Positions 36,112 through 46,335 are shown, numbered from the stretch's first letter. The stretch: DNA of 64,000 nt from Paenibacillus sp. G2S3 (GCF_030123105.1 NZ_CP126095.1:1550001-1614000); one strand, 5' to 3'. A program made the numbers and translations. The notes: generated by a model not told the origin, from the sequence alone.

Positions 36112-36193
36112 GTAAAAGCAGCAGGACATAGGTGAGTTTGAAAGCCCTTACTGCATCAAGATGTAAACATTGATAAGAACGGAGGTAAAGGCA

Positions 36194-37147
36194 TTGCATA
36201 ACCCAATAGAAGCCGAACACGGAATAACGGTGATGAGACATAAGAGTTCCTTAATGAATTATCTAAAGAAGCACTACTTTCTTTATATTTTGCTCGCACC
36301 TGCTGTGATTCTGACCCTTATTTTTAAATACGGTCCTATGTATGGTGCGATTATAGCCTTTAAAGATTTCAGCCCAATCAAAGGGATTATGGGGAGTGAA
36401 TGGGTAGGCTTGTACAACTTCGAGAAATTCCTTTCTTCCCCCAATTTCGAAGTTATCTTTATGAATACGCTTAAATTAAGTTTCTTCGGATTAATTCTGA
36501 GTTTTCCAATTCCGATCCTACTTGCCTTGATGTTGAATCAAATTCGCCGTGCAGGCGTCAAAAAGAACATTCAATTGTTCTTGTATGCGCCTAACTTTAT
36601 TTCTGTTGTCGTTGTGGTCGGGATGTTGTTTATCTTCTTGTCCCCAACGGGACCGATTAACCAGTTTTTTACCTGGCTTACAGGTGAACCGATTATGTTC
36701 ATGTCTCGTCCTGAGTACTTCCGTTCGATCTACATTTTATCCGATATTTGGACCGGAGCCGGTTGGGCATCCATTATTTACGTAGCAGCGCTTGCTAATG
36801 TCGATCCTGAGTTACATAATGCAGCCAATCTCGATGGCGCTAATCTTCTACAAAGAATACGCCATATCGATCTGCCAACCATTCGCCCAATTATGGCTAT
36901 CGTATTTATCCTTGCAGCCGGTGGGATTATGTCGATTGGCTTCGAGAAAGCCTATCTCATGCAAACGGCGATGAACTTGCCAACCTCAGAAATCATTCCG
37001 ACTTACGTTTATAAAATTGGTTTGCAGTCGGGCGATTATGCCTATTCAGCCGCAGTAGGATTGTTTAACTCTATCATCAACATCGTCTTGCTCCTCACAG
37101 TTAACTTCACCGTGAAGAAACTGAATGAGGGTGAAGGTCTTTACTAA
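36194..37147 (+). CDS. ABC transporter permease, LplB/YtcN type
   Basis: A 317-residue MalF-like permease of the polysaccharide/oligosaccharide group that works with large LplA-type binding proteins. It shows six hydrophobic helices and the EAA region LHNAANLDGANLLQRIRHIDLP near residue 205-225. TTG 36194 was chosen because GGAGGT lies 7-8 bases upstream. It is the first gene of the fructan operon. No ATPase gene is nearby, so a shared MsmX-type ATPase is expected. Confidence 0.92.
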   Translation: MHNPIEAEHGITVMRHKSSLMNYLKKHYFLYILLAPAVILTLIFKYGPMYGAIIAFKDFSPIKGIMGSEWVGLYNFEKFLSSPNFEVIFMNTLKLSFFGLILSFPIPILLALMLNQIRRAGVKKNIQLFLYAPNFISVVVVVGMLFIFLSPTGPINQFFTWLTGEPIMFMSRPEYFRSIYILSDIWTGAGWASIIYVAALANVDPELHNAANLDGANLLQRIRHIDLPTIRPIMAIVFILAAGGIMSIGFEKAYLMQTAMNLPTSEIIPTYVYKIGLQSGDYAYSAAVGLFNSIINIVLLLTVNFTVKKLNEGEGLY

Positions 37148-37164
37148 GAAAGGAGCAACAAGCT

Positions 37165-38046
37165 ATGCCCATTAAACATTCCGGCTTAGATCGCTTTATC
37201 GTCGTGCTGAACGCGATCTTCCTGACACTGGCCGTACTTATCATCGTACTTCCTTTGATTTATGTAGTGATTGCCTCTTTTATGGATCCATCTGTGCTGC
37301 TCAGTAAAGGATTATCATTCAATCTTTCGGACTGGTCATTAGAAGGGTATAAAAAAATTCTTTCTAATCCTGCCATGATCCGAGGTTTTGGAAACTCTGT
37401 TTTATACTCTGTTTCATTTGCTATGATTACCGTTCTGGTCTCAATCTGTGCCGGTTACGCACTGTCCGATGACAGGCTCAAAGGAAAAGGGTTCTTCATG
37501 ACCTTGTTTATTATCACCATGTTCTTTGGGGGTGGACTCATACCTACATATCTGCTCGTTAAGAACCTTGGTCTGCTTGATACAGTATGGGCGGTGATCA
37601 TTCCAGGGGCAGTCAATGTTTGGAACATTATTCTCTCTAGAACTTTCTTCAAAGGAGTTCCGAATGAAATGAAGGAAGCCGCTAATGTTGACGGGGCTTC
37701 GGAGATGCGGATTTTCTTCAGTGTCGTATTACCGCTCTCCAAACCGATTGTTTTTGTGCTCGCTCTTTATGCCTTTGTGGGCCAGTGGAATTCCTACTTT
37801 GACGCTATGATCTATTTAGATAATCCGAATCTTCATCCACTGCAACTGGTGTTGCGTTCCATCTTAATTCAGAACCAGGTAGATCCGGGCATGATCAGCG
37901 ATCAACTCGCCATGGCGGAAATGAAACGATTGTCTGAAATCATCAAGTATGCTGCCATCGTTGTTTCCAGTTTGCCACTCATTGTTATGTATCCGTTCTT
38001 CCAGAAGTACTTTGAAAAAGGTGTTATGGTCGGTTCCCTTAAGTAG
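37165..38046 (+). CDS. ABC transporter permease, LplC/YtcP type
   Basis: A 293-residue MalG-like permease, partner of the preceding gene. The EAA loop is MKEAANVDGASEMRIFFSVVLP near residue 175-195. It has six predicted helices. AAGGAG precedes the ATG, 17 bases after the first permease's stop. Confidence 0.93.
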   Translation: MPIKHSGLDRFIVVLNAIFLTLAVLIIVLPLIYVVIASFMDPSVLLSKGLSFNLSDWSLEGYKKILSNPAMIRGFGNSVLYSVSFAMITVLVSICAGYALSDDRLKGKGFFMTLFIITMFFGGGLIPTYLLVKNLGLLDTVWAVIIPGAVNVWNIILSRTFFKGVPNEMKEAANVDGASEMRIFFSVVLPLSKPIVFVLALYAFVGQWNSYFDAMIYLDNPNLHPLQLVLRSILIQNQVDPGMISDQLAMAEMKRLSEIIKYAAIVVSSLPLIVMYPFFQKYFEKGVMVGSLK

Positions 38047-38107
38047 GAAACAGGCTGCACATAGATAAAGATTAATTCATTCATATCTAATTTGGAGGTC
38101 ATACCCT

Positions 38108-39718
38108 ATGAAAAGAATTAAGAAATCAAGAGTTTCGACGAAAGCAGCTTCTGTAACTGTACTTGCTTCACTTATGTTCCTTAGTGCATGCGGTGGAGGA
38201 GGAGGGGGAAGTGCAGCTAGTAAAGAACAGGACGCCAGCGGTAAAGTAACTTTGAACTTTATTACGCAAAGCTCTCCACTTGCACCAACGGATCCAAATG
38301 AAAAACTGATTAATAAACGTCTTGAAGAAAAGACGAATGTTCATATTAATTGGAAGAATTTCACGAAAGACGTATTTGTTGAAAAAAGGAACCTGGCTGT
38401 GGCAAGCGGTGATCTTCCTGATGCTATTTTTAATGCGGACTACAGTGACTATGAGCTGCTCAAGCTTGCTAAAGATGGTGCCATCGTCCCGCTGAATGAT
38501 CTTATCGAGAATAATATGCCAAACTTCAAAAAGGTGCTGGAAGAAGCACCGGAATATAAGAGTATGATTACGGCACCAGATGGCAATATTTATGCCTTTC
38601 CATGGATTGAAGAGCTGGGTAGCGGCAAAGAAAGAATCCAAGCGGTAGATAGTATGCCTTGGATCAATGTGGAATGGCTTAAGAAGCTTGGCCTTGATAT
38701 GCCTAAAACAACAGAAGAATTAAAGGAAGTATTAATTGCATTCAAGACAAAAGATCCAAATGGCAACGGTAAGGCTGACGAAATTCCATTGTCCTTTATT
38801 AACAAGCCGGGAGCAGAAGATCTGGCATTCCTATTTGCTTCGTTTGGATTGGGTGAGAACCCTGACCATGCGGTTGTGAGCAATGATGGGAAAGTGATAT
38901 TTACGGCGGCACAAGAAGACTACAAGGAAGCCGTTTCTTTTATTAACGAGCTGTATAAAGAAGGACTCATTGATATTGAAGCCTACACACAAGACTGGAG
39001 TACTTACCTTGCAAAAGGAAAGGATCAGAAATACGGACTTTACTTCTCATGGGATAAGGCCAACATCACCGGAGATAATGACAGCTATGAAGTTATGCCT
39101 CCACTTGCTGGACCTGATGGCGAAGTTAACGTAACAAGAACGAACGCGCTTGGTTTGGGAAGAGGTAAGATGGTTGTCACAAGTGCCAATAAGAACTTGG
39201 AAACGACAGCGAAATGGGTTGATCAACTCTTTGATCCGATTCAATCTGTACAGAACAACTGGGGGACGTATGGAGATGAAAAACAGCAGAATATTTTCGA
39301 ATTTGATAAAGAAAAAGGAATGCTGAAACATTTGCCACTGGAGGGTGCAGCTCCTGTAGAACTACGTGAGAAAACAAGTGTCGGTGGTCCCCTAGCTATT
39401 CTTGATTCTTATTATGGGAAATACACAACCATGCCGGATGATGCCAAAAGCAGAATGGATATTATCAAGAATATCATGGCGCCAAATATGAAAGCAGAAA
39501 ACGTAATGCCGAGTGTATTCCATTCCATTCAAGAGCTTGATCGCCTTACGACAATTGAAACGGATCTTTTTGCCTACGTGCTTAGAATGCGCACAGAATG
39601 GTACCAGAACGGTAAAGTCGAAGCGCAGTGGGATGAATATCTGAAAGAATTGGATCGTCTGGGCTTGCAAGAATGGCTTGAAATTAAACAAGGCGGATAT
39701 GATAGAGCAACCCAATAA
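38108..39718 (+). CDS. Large extracellular solute-binding lipoprotein, LplA type
   Basis: A 536-residue binding protein. The signal peptide ends in the lipobox MFLSACGGGG (Cys near residue 28). The LplA-like body includes DASGKVTLNFITQS and the DPNGNGKADEIPLSF segment near 215-230, a calcium-site-like motif common in this group. It should capture levan- or inulin-derived oligosaccharides outside the membrane. TTGGAGG precedes the ATG. A stem-loop follows the stop. Confidence 0.92.
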   Translation: MKRIKKSRVSTKAASVTVLASLMFLSACGGGGGGSAASKEQDASGKVTLNFITQSSPLAPTDPNEKLINKRLEEKTNVHINWKNFTKDVFVEKRNLAVASGDLPDAIFNADYSDYELLKLAKDGAIVPLNDLIENNMPNFKKVLEEAPEYKSMITAPDGNIYAFPWIEELGSGKERIQAVDSMPWINVEWLKKLGLDMPKTTEELKEVLIAFKTKDPNGNGKADEIPLSFINKPGAEDLAFLFASFGLGENPDHAVVSNDGKVIFTAAQEDYKEAVSFINELYKEGLIDIEAYTQDWSTYLAKGKDQKYGLYFSWDKANITGDNDSYEVMPPLAGPDGEVNVTRTNALGLGRGKMVVTSANKNLETTAKWVDQLFDPIQSVQNNWGTYGDEKQQNIFEFDKEKGMLKHLPLEGAAPVELREKTSVGGPLAILDSYYGKYTTMPDDAKSRMDIIKNIMAPNMKAENVMPSVFHSIQELDRLTTIETDLFAYVLRMRTEWYQNGKVEAQWDEYLKELDRLGLQEWLEIKQGGYDRATQ

Positions 39719-39737
39719 CAAATGATTAATATTGTGG

Positions 39738-39787
39738 GATGAAGGCCGTGTTCCATGCAGTTACACTGCTATACACGACCTTCATCT
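39738..39787 (+). promoter_or_regulatory. Intercistronic stem-loop after binding-protein gene
   Basis: GATGAAGGCCGTGT pairs with ACACGACCTTCATC. No T-run follows, so it looks like a 3' stabiliser or processing site rather than a terminator. Confidence 0.55.
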
Positions 39788-39848
39788 ATATAAAGAGAGA
39801 TGATCTTAGAACTAAGATCTTATTACGGGAGTAAAGGAGAAAACAATA

Positions 39849-41330
39849 ATGTCTACGATTGCGAAACAAAATTACCGAGGTGTGTATCATTTTTCCCCTA
39901 AGGAAAAGTGGATGAACGATCCAAACGGAATGGTTTATTTTGAGGGTGAATATCATTTGTTCTTTCAGCACCATCCGGGTGGAATGACCATGGGAGCTAT
40001 GCACTGGGGCCATGCGGTCAGCAAGGATCTTGTTACATGGGAGGAACTGCCTATCGCTCTCGCTCCAGATGAATTAGGTATGATTTTTTCCGGCAGTGCT
40101 GTAGTTGACTGGAATAATACGACTGGATTTTTTGAAGGTAAACCAGGTTTAGTAGCGATTTTTACGCATCATTTGGATATGCCAGAAGGCAAGCCAGCCA
40201 TTCAGCGTCAAAGCTTGGCCTACAGTAATGATAACGGAAGAACCTGGACGAAGTATGAAGGAAACCCGGTACTTGAACATGATACATTCATTGATTTCCG
40301 TGACCCCAAAGTATTTTGGAATCAAGATACGAATCAATGGGTGATGATTGTAGCTTGTGGTCAAACGGTGTGTTTATATCATTCTCCTGATCTAATTAAC
40401 TGGACGTATGCCAGCGAATTCGGAGACGGGATCGGTTCTCATGACGGGGTATGGGAATGCCCAGACTTGTTCCCGCTTGCTATTGATGGCGATCATTCGA
40501 ACACGAAATGGGTGATGCTTGTGAGCATCGGTGCGGATCCCGCTTTTGTGGAAGGGTCAAGAACTCAGTATTTCACAGGGGATTTTGATGGAGAAGTGTT
40601 CACACCAGATGAAGATTCGATAAAAGTTCGCTGGATTGATTATGGAAGAGATAATTATGCAGGTGTAAGCTGGTCTGATATACCGGCTGAAGATGGAAGA
40701 CGACTATTTATCGGCTGGATGAGCAACTGGATGTATGCTAATAAGACGCCGGCAGAAGAATTCCGCGGCGCGATGACGATTGCAAGGGAGCTTCAACTCG
40801 AATCAAGACAAGGGGAGATCCTTCTTGTGCAGAAGCCGGTCCAAGAGTTGGAATCTGCTCGTGTACAAGTCCTTTCTGTGAAAGAGGCAACGGTGCAAGA
40901 AATCAATACTCTTCTTAAGGAGATTCACTTGGAATCTTATGAGATTATAGCTGAGTTCACTCGAGGTAAATCTGTAGGCTTCAAAGTAAGAGTAGGTGCG
41001 GATAGTCAAACAATAATCGGTATTAACGGTGAGACAGAGGAGCTTTATGTAGATCGGATGGCTTCAGGTCAGCATGATTTCCACGAACATTTCGTAGGAC
41101 ATCATTCAGCCAAGCTCGAAGCGCTTGATGAGTCAAATGATCTCCGTATTTTTGTGGATCGCTCTTCAGTTGAGGCGTTCAGTAATGGGGGTCAGGCAGT
41201 GATTACGGATCTTATATTCCCTGGACTAGAATCTAAAGGTATAGCTGTGTTTGCAGAAAATGAGAATGACTTGCTGATTTCCCTGGATATCTATGAGCTT
41301 ACTCCCTCTGCTGAGCAAGACAAGAATTAG
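39849..41330 (+). CDS. Glycoside hydrolase family 32, cytosolic fructosidase
   Basis: A 493-residue beta-fructosidase without signal peptide. The nucleophile Asp is in KWMNDPNGMVYF (~residue 23), the RDP motif in DFRDPKVFW (~153) and the acid/base Glu in GVWECPDLFP (~203). A C-terminal beta-sandwich ends with the FVDRSSVEAFSNGG signature. It probably hydrolyses imported fructo-oligosaccharides to fructose for the following fructokinase. AAAGGAG precedes the ATG. Confidence 0.93.
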   Translation: MSTIAKQNYRGVYHFSPKEKWMNDPNGMVYFEGEYHLFFQHHPGGMTMGAMHWGHAVSKDLVTWEELPIALAPDELGMIFSGSAVVDWNNTTGFFEGKPGLVAIFTHHLDMPEGKPAIQRQSLAYSNDNGRTWTKYEGNPVLEHDTFIDFRDPKVFWNQDTNQWVMIVACGQTVCLYHSPDLINWTYASEFGDGIGSHDGVWECPDLFPLAIDGDHSNTKWVMLVSIGADPAFVEGSRTQYFTGDFDGEVFTPDEDSIKVRWIDYGRDNYAGVSWSDIPAEDGRRLFIGWMSNWMYANKTPAEEFRGAMTIARELQLESRQGEILLVQKPVQELESARVQVLSVKEATVQEINTLLKEIHLESYEIIAEFTRGKSVGFKVRVGADSQTIIGINGETEELYVDRMASGQHDFHEHFVGHHSAKLEALDESNDLRIFVDRSSVEAFSNGGQAVITDLIFPGLESKGIAVFAENENDLLISLDIYELTPSAEQDKN

Positions 41331-41351
41331 TCATCGAGAGGAGTCATGTAT

Positions 41352-42245
41352 ATGCGTATAGGAGCGATTGAAGCTGGCGGGACGAAGTTTATATGTGGCA
41401 TTGGGAATGAAAATGGGGAAATTGAAGATCAGATTAGTTTCCCAACAGAACATCCTGAGGTGACGTTGCCCAAAGTTATTCAATATTTTCAAGGCAAGCA
41501 AGTAGAAGCTATCGGAATTGGATCGTTTGGTCCGATTGATATTCACACAGACAGCCCGACGTATGGTTACGTTACAACAACACCAAAGCCAGGGTGGGGA
41601 AATTACGATATGCTGGGCACTTTGAAAAAAAACTTTTCGGTTCCCTTTGGCTGGGACACGGACGTCAATGCAGCGGCATTTGGTGAAGCCAAATGGGGCG
41701 CTGCCCAAGGGCTGTCCAGCTGTTTGTACTATACAGTTGGCACGGGTGTTGGTGTGGGAGTGTATTCGGAAGGCAAACTCATTCATGGTCTTGTGCATCC
41801 TGAAGGGGGTCATGTTCTTACGAGACGACATCCTGACGATGTATTCCCAGGGGGATGTCCCTATCATGGGGACTGCTTAGAAGGGATGGCGGCAGGTCCT
41901 GCTATTGAAGCAAGGTGGGGGAAGAAGGGCCATGAACTTCCTATGGATCACCTTGCATGGGAAATGGAAGCATTTTATATTGCACAGTCGATTACGGGTG
42001 CTATATTGCTTAACTCTCCTCAGAAAATCATTCTGGGTGGTGGTGTTATGCAGCAGTCACAATTGTTTCCACTGATCCGTCAGGCTGTGCTTCAAAACCT
42101 GAACGGCTATGTCAGCTCAAGTACTATTTTGGAACACATAGATGAGTATATCGTTCCACCAGGACTAGGCCAACAGGCGGGATTATGCGGTGCTCTGGCT
42201 CTTGGACTCACAGCACTGGAAAGTCAGATTTCTGCTCAATTGTAA
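41352..42245 (+). CDS. ROK family fructokinase
   Basis: A 297-residue sugar kinase. The N-terminal phosphate loop IGAIEAGGTKF, the catalytic Asp in GWDTDVNAAAFGE near residue 105, and the ROK zinc site HPEGGHV...CPYHGDCLEG (His plus three Cys/His) near 155-185 are all present. ATG 41352 has GAGAGGAG 8 bases upstream; the ATG at 41346 is too close. It phosphorylates fructose released by the GH32 enzyme just upstream (21-base gap). Confidence 0.92.
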   Translation: MRIGAIEAGGTKFICGIGNENGEIEDQISFPTEHPEVTLPKVIQYFQGKQVEAIGIGSFGPIDIHTDSPTYGYVTTTPKPGWGNYDMLGTLKKNFSVPFGWDTDVNAAAFGEAKWGAAQGLSSCLYYTVGTGVGVGVYSEGKLIHGLVHPEGGHVLTRRHPDDVFPGGCPYHGDCLEGMAAGPAIEARWGKKGHELPMDHLAWEMEAFYIAQSITGAILLNSPQKIILGGGVMQQSQLFPLIRQAVLQNLNGYVSSSTILEHIDEYIVPPGLGQQAGLCGALALGLTALESQISAQL

Positions 42246-42254
42246 AAGAATATA

Positions 42255-42298
42255 GAGAGGAGGTCAGTGCAGTAATGAATTGGCCTCCTTCTTGTTTT
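42255..42298 (+). terminator. Terminator/attenuator between fructokinase and levanase genes
   Basis: AGAGGAGGTCA pairs with TTGGCCTCCTT, followed by CTTGTTTTTC. It would limit read-through into the levanase gene. Confidence 0.6.
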
Positions 42299-42331
42299 TC
42301 AATATTAATGACAGAAAAGAGGCTGAAGAAG

Positions 42332-45300
42332 ATGAAATATAAAGGAAAAGTCGCATTATGCTTTCTTATGGCAACAGGGCTTGTTATGACTTCAGCAGGC
42401 ATTTATGTAGTAAATCCCGGGACTGGATGGGCTGCGCTCGCTGATCAGGAGGTAAGCAAACAAGCTAAGGAGGGACTCGCTATTTTTGAAAGCGTAACCA
42501 AAACGAATACGAACATGACAGGTTGGCAAATAAAAGGAAAAGGTAACTTGGTGGATACTCCTGAAGGAATCTTACTGACTTCCGATCCAAAAGAAAATGT
42601 AATGGCAATCTCCGAAACGATGTCAGAGGATTTTATCTATGAAGCTGACGTCATGATTAAGGATATGGAAGCTGATGCGACCTTATTGTTCCGTTCTAAT
42701 GAAGATGGCTGGGGTTCCTACATGCTCCAAATTGTTCCGAATGCAGGTATGATCCGCTTACGAGACGCAAGTGATGGTGAAGGGAAATTAAAAGAGGAGC
42801 GGAAGGTTACAGTCAAGGCAGGCGAAATCTATCATCTCAAGGTGAAAGCAGTGGGTTCATCACTGAAAGTATATTGGGACAATGCATATAAACCTGTGAT
42901 TGAGGTTCAGGATAACGCGTATCGTACAGGTAAGCTAGGACTCAATGTATGGGATGGTTCTGTTTTGTTCCAAAACATAATCGTAAGCGACCTGAAAGGA
43001 AATTTGGGTGCTGTGGTTACAAATCAAGGACAATGGCAGCCTAATATCAACGGCAAAAAAGGAATGGTAGTAAACCAGAGTAAGTCACAGCAAATTTATA
43101 ACAAACAAGCTGCTGATTTTGTATATGAAGGAAATATATCTCTTCGTCCTGATTCTGTTGCAGCGCTCGCCTTTCGTTCATCGGCTGATGGAACAAAGGG
43201 ATATGAAGCAGCCCTTAAGAAGGAAGGAAATCAGGTTCGTGTAAGTCTGACGAAAGCTAACGGAACAACCATTGCAAGTTCACAGCAGACCTATCCAAGT
43301 CAGACAGCAGCAAAACATCACGTAGAGATAAAAGCGAAGGGAAACAGAATTCAGGTCTTTCTAGACGGATACACCCCGGCCGCGATCGATCTAACAGATA
43401 AAACCTACACCGATGGATATGCAGGTATCGTCGTTAAACAAGGAACGGCATACTTCCAGGATACTTATGTGACGGATGCTAGCAGTTATTATAATGAAAA
43501 ATATCGTCCTCAATATCACTATACGCCAATTCGTGGTTCTGCAAGTGATCCGAATGGACTGGTCTACTTCGAAGGAGAATATCATCTATTCCATCAGGAC
43601 GGAGGCACATGGGCACATTCTGTCAGTAAAGATATGCTGAACTGGAAGCGGCTTCCGATTGCGCTGCCGTGGAACGATCATGGACATGTCTGGTCTGGAT
43701 CGGCTGTGGCAGATTTGACGAATGCATCAGGTTTGTTCGGGGATTCAGGAGGTAAGGGGCTAATTGCATATTACACTTCCTATAATCCCGATGGACCGAA
43801 TGGGAATCAGCGTATCGGTCTTGCATACAGCAAGGATCAAGGTCGTACTTGGGAATATTCCAAGGCGCGTCCAGTGGTTATCGAGAATCCAGGCGATAAT
43901 GGAGATGAGCCTGGAGGTTGGGATTTCCGTGATCCGAAAGTTATTCGTGATAACGACAATAACAGGTGGGTAATGGTTGTATCCGGTGGAGATCATATTC
44001 GTTTCTTTACTTCAACGAATCTACTTGATTGGACCCTGACAGATAGTTGGGGATACGGGGACTATGTTCGCGGCGGTGTATGGGAATGTCCGGATTTGCT
44101 TCAGCTTTCGGTAGACGGAACATCACAGAAAAAATGGGTTCTGATGATTAGTACAGGAGCGAATTCAAAAACAGGCGGATCAGATGCTGAATATTTTGTA
44201 GGTCATTTAACAGCGGAAGGTAAATTCGTAAATGATAATCCGGCAGGCAAAGTATTGCGAACTGATTTTGGGAAAGAATTCTACGCATCAATGTCTTTTT
44301 CTAACATGCCAGATCATCGCAGTGTAATGATGGCTTGGATGACAAACTGGGACTATCCATTTGCTTTCCCGACTACCAATTGGAAAGGCGTACTGTCAAT
44401 CCCAAGGGAAGTCTCATTAGTAACGACTAAAGATGGGATTCAGCTCGCCCAAAGCCCAATCAAGGAGTTAGAATCGTTACGTAGTCAGCTGTATTCTACA
44501 GCTAATAAAGTGGTGAGTCCTTCTTCTCAGAACCTACTGAAAGGCGTTACTTCTGGTGCGTGCGAGATTGAAGCTGAAGTAGAAATTCCTGCAGGCAGTC
44601 AGGTCAATGAATTTGGCTTTAACGTTCGTGTAGGTGGAAATCAGAAAACGGTAGTTGGATATAAACCTAGTGAGAGTCAGATTTTCGTGGATCGGTCTGC
44701 ATCTGGTTTGACGGATTTTTCGAGTTTATTTAATACAAGACATGAAGCGCCAATGCAAACGGAGAATAAGCGTGTTAAGATGCGTATCCTTGTAGACGAG
44801 TCTTCTCTTGAGGTTTTTGGTAACAACGGTAAAGTTGTTTTCTCTGATGTCATTTTTCCGGATCCAGCTAGCAGAGCTTTGAGCTTTTACACCAAAGGAG
44901 GCAACGTAAAAGTCGTATCTCTGAAGGTGAATCGGTTAGGCTCTGTATGGAATCAGGATTCCAATTCCGCTACCAAGATAATGATGGATACAAATGATCG
45001 GGAATTGAGCAAGGGGCAAAGCGACAAACTCTTGGCAATGGTAGAGAATGGAACAGGGAATGGTGCACAGCCGCTGAAATGGAATTCCAGTAACAAAGAT
45101 GTAGTTGAACTAAACATGGCAGATAACTCACAGGCAACCATTGTAGGTAAAAAAGAAGGCGAGTCTATCATTACTGTCTCTACTCCAAATGGGAAGACAT
45201 CAACAAGCGTATTAGTTAAGGTAACTGATGGTGAATTTCATACGAACTTAGGTGGATGGACTAAAGATCTTTCTGCAGCCTCTTGGGTCATTAGTGAAAA

Positions 45301-46135
45301 TGGAATTCGTGGAAAGTACTTGAGTGACGCGAATTATATCGCAGAGAAGCAGGCTGGAGACTTTACTTATGAAGCAGATATGATGTTAGGGAAATCCGGG
45401 GGAGCAGGCTCTATGTTGTTCCGAGCCAGCGAAGATGGGCGCAGCGGATACTACTTAAATCTGGATCCGAATATGAAGTCCGTACGTCTCTTTTATAAAA
45501 TCGAAGGCCGTTTTGAAGAGCGTCAAATACTGGCGAAAGTTCCGACGTTCATTCAGCCGGGTCAAACCTATAAAGTAAAAATCGAAGCGAAGGGCCCGCA
45601 TATTGTAGTTTATGTGGACGGGCAGAAAGTGATCGACCTCCAGGATGGCACATTTGCAGAAGGTCGCTTTGGATTACATGTATTTGGTGGATATGTTTCA
45701 TATCAGAACGTTAACGTGAGCGGAGAAACACCTGCCAACTTGACCACATCCAGTCTAGTAAATGCAAAACTACAGAAATCTCTCTATACAGCAAATCTTG
45801 CAAATGGTGAAGCTGTTACCCTGAAGGATGCGAATGATTCTACGGATCAGAAGTGGGTATTCGTGCCGACGGGGGATGATGTAGGTTCCTATTCCATTCG
45901 TACAACAGCCGGTCAGGCGCTTGATCTCGACACAGGGAAAAATAAAATTCAGTTGTACCCTTATCTCGGATATAACAATCAGCGTTGGATTCTTCACAAA
46001 AATGATGATGGTACCGTAAGTATTATTTCTGCTCATCATAAGAAAGCACTGGAAGTATCAGCGGATGGAACGACGCTGTCTCTAAGCGAGCTTGATCCTA
46101 CTCTTGATCGACAAAAGTGGGTAATTACGAATTAA
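42332..46135 (+). CDS. Secreted multimodular levanase (GH32 with CBM66-like, Ig-like and trefoil modules)
   Basis: A 1267-residue exported fructanase. After the signal peptide come two CBM66/LamG-like modules (~45-225, ~230-390). The GH32 propeller (~395-710) has SDPNGLVYFEGEYHLF, DFRDPKVIRD and VWECPDLLQ. Its beta-sandwich ends in VDESSLEVFGNNG. Then follow a Big_2 domain (~875-970), a third CBM66-like module (~970-1130) and a ricin-type trefoil (QKWVF, QRWIL, QKWVI). CBM66 binds levan ends in Bacillus levanases. ATG 42332 was chosen from GAGG 10 bases upstream. The loop after HLFHQD lacks about ten residues usual in GH32. Confidence 0.9.
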   Translation: MKYKGKVALCFLMATGLVMTSAGIYVVNPGTGWAALADQEVSKQAKEGLAIFESVTKTNTNMTGWQIKGKGNLVDTPEGILLTSDPKENVMAISETMSEDFIYEADVMIKDMEADATLLFRSNEDGWGSYMLQIVPNAGMIRLRDASDGEGKLKEERKVTVKAGEIYHLKVKAVGSSLKVYWDNAYKPVIEVQDNAYRTGKLGLNVWDGSVLFQNIIVSDLKGNLGAVVTNQGQWQPNINGKKGMVVNQSKSQQIYNKQAADFVYEGNISLRPDSVAALAFRSSADGTKGYEAALKKEGNQVRVSLTKANGTTIASSQQTYPSQTAAKHHVEIKAKGNRIQVFLDGYTPAAIDLTDKTYTDGYAGIVVKQGTAYFQDTYVTDASSYYNEKYRPQYHYTPIRGSASDPNGLVYFEGEYHLFHQDGGTWAHSVSKDMLNWKRLPIALPWNDHGHVWSGSAVADLTNASGLFGDSGGKGLIAYYTSYNPDGPNGNQRIGLAYSKDQGRTWEYSKARPVVIENPGDNGDEPGGWDFRDPKVIRDNDNNRWVMVVSGGDHIRFFTSTNLLDWTLTDSWGYGDYVRGGVWECPDLLQLSVDGTSQKKWVLMISTGANSKTGGSDAEYFVGHLTAEGKFVNDNPAGKVLRTDFGKEFYASMSFSNMPDHRSVMMAWMTNWDYPFAFPTTNWKGVLSIPREVSLVTTKDGIQLAQSPIKELESLRSQLYSTANKVVSPSSQNLLKGVTSGACEIEAEVEIPAGSQVNEFGFNVRVGGNQKTVVGYKPSESQIFVDRSASGLTDFSSLFNTRHEAPMQTENKRVKMRILVDESSLEVFGNNGKVVFSDVIFPDPASRALSFYTKGGNVKVVSLKVNRLGSVWNQDSNSATKIMMDTNDRELSKGQSDKLLAMVENGTGNGAQPLKWNSSNKDVVELNMADNSQATIVGKKEGESIITVSTPNGKTSTSVLVKVTDGEFHTNLGGWTKDLSAASWVISENGIRGKYLSDANYIAEKQAGDFTYEADMMLGKSGGAGSMLFRASEDGRSGYYLNLDPNMKSVRLFYKIEGRFEERQILAKVPTFIQPGQTYKVKIEAKGPHIVVYVDGQKVIDLQDGTFAEGRFGLHVFGGYVSYQNVNVSGETPANLTTSSLVNAKLQKSLYTANLANGEAVTLKDANDSTDQKWVFVPTGDDVGSYSIRTTAGQALDLDTGKNKIQLYPYLGYNNQRWILHKNDDGTVSIISAHHKKALEVSADGTTLSLSELDPTLDRQKWVITN

Positions 46136-46156
46136 TATGAGGAAGATAGAATTAAT

Positions 46157-46191
46157 GGAAGTGCTGCTAATCTGGCAGCTCTTCTTTTTTT
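46157..46191 (+). terminator. Levanase gene terminator
   Basis: GAAGTGCTGC TAATCTG GCAGCTCTTC followed by seven T. Confidence 0.88.
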
Positions 46192-46335
46192 ATAGTAGAA
46201 GCAAGTCGGACAGACGTGAATTTTATTAATTAAGTAAAACTATTGGTTTTGTAAAATATAGTGACTTACTGTTTTTTTGAAGCAGGAAAATATATATAAA
46301 TATTGAATACAAAACAACAAAGAAGGAGGATGAAA

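Larger units (their letters stand above)
35762..36193. other. Divergent regulatory region of levan locus
   Basis: AT-rich 430-base region. It holds the palindrome at 35804 and a promoter at 36083 for the transporter operon; the rest is a leader of about 80 bases without clear structure. Confidence 0.45.
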
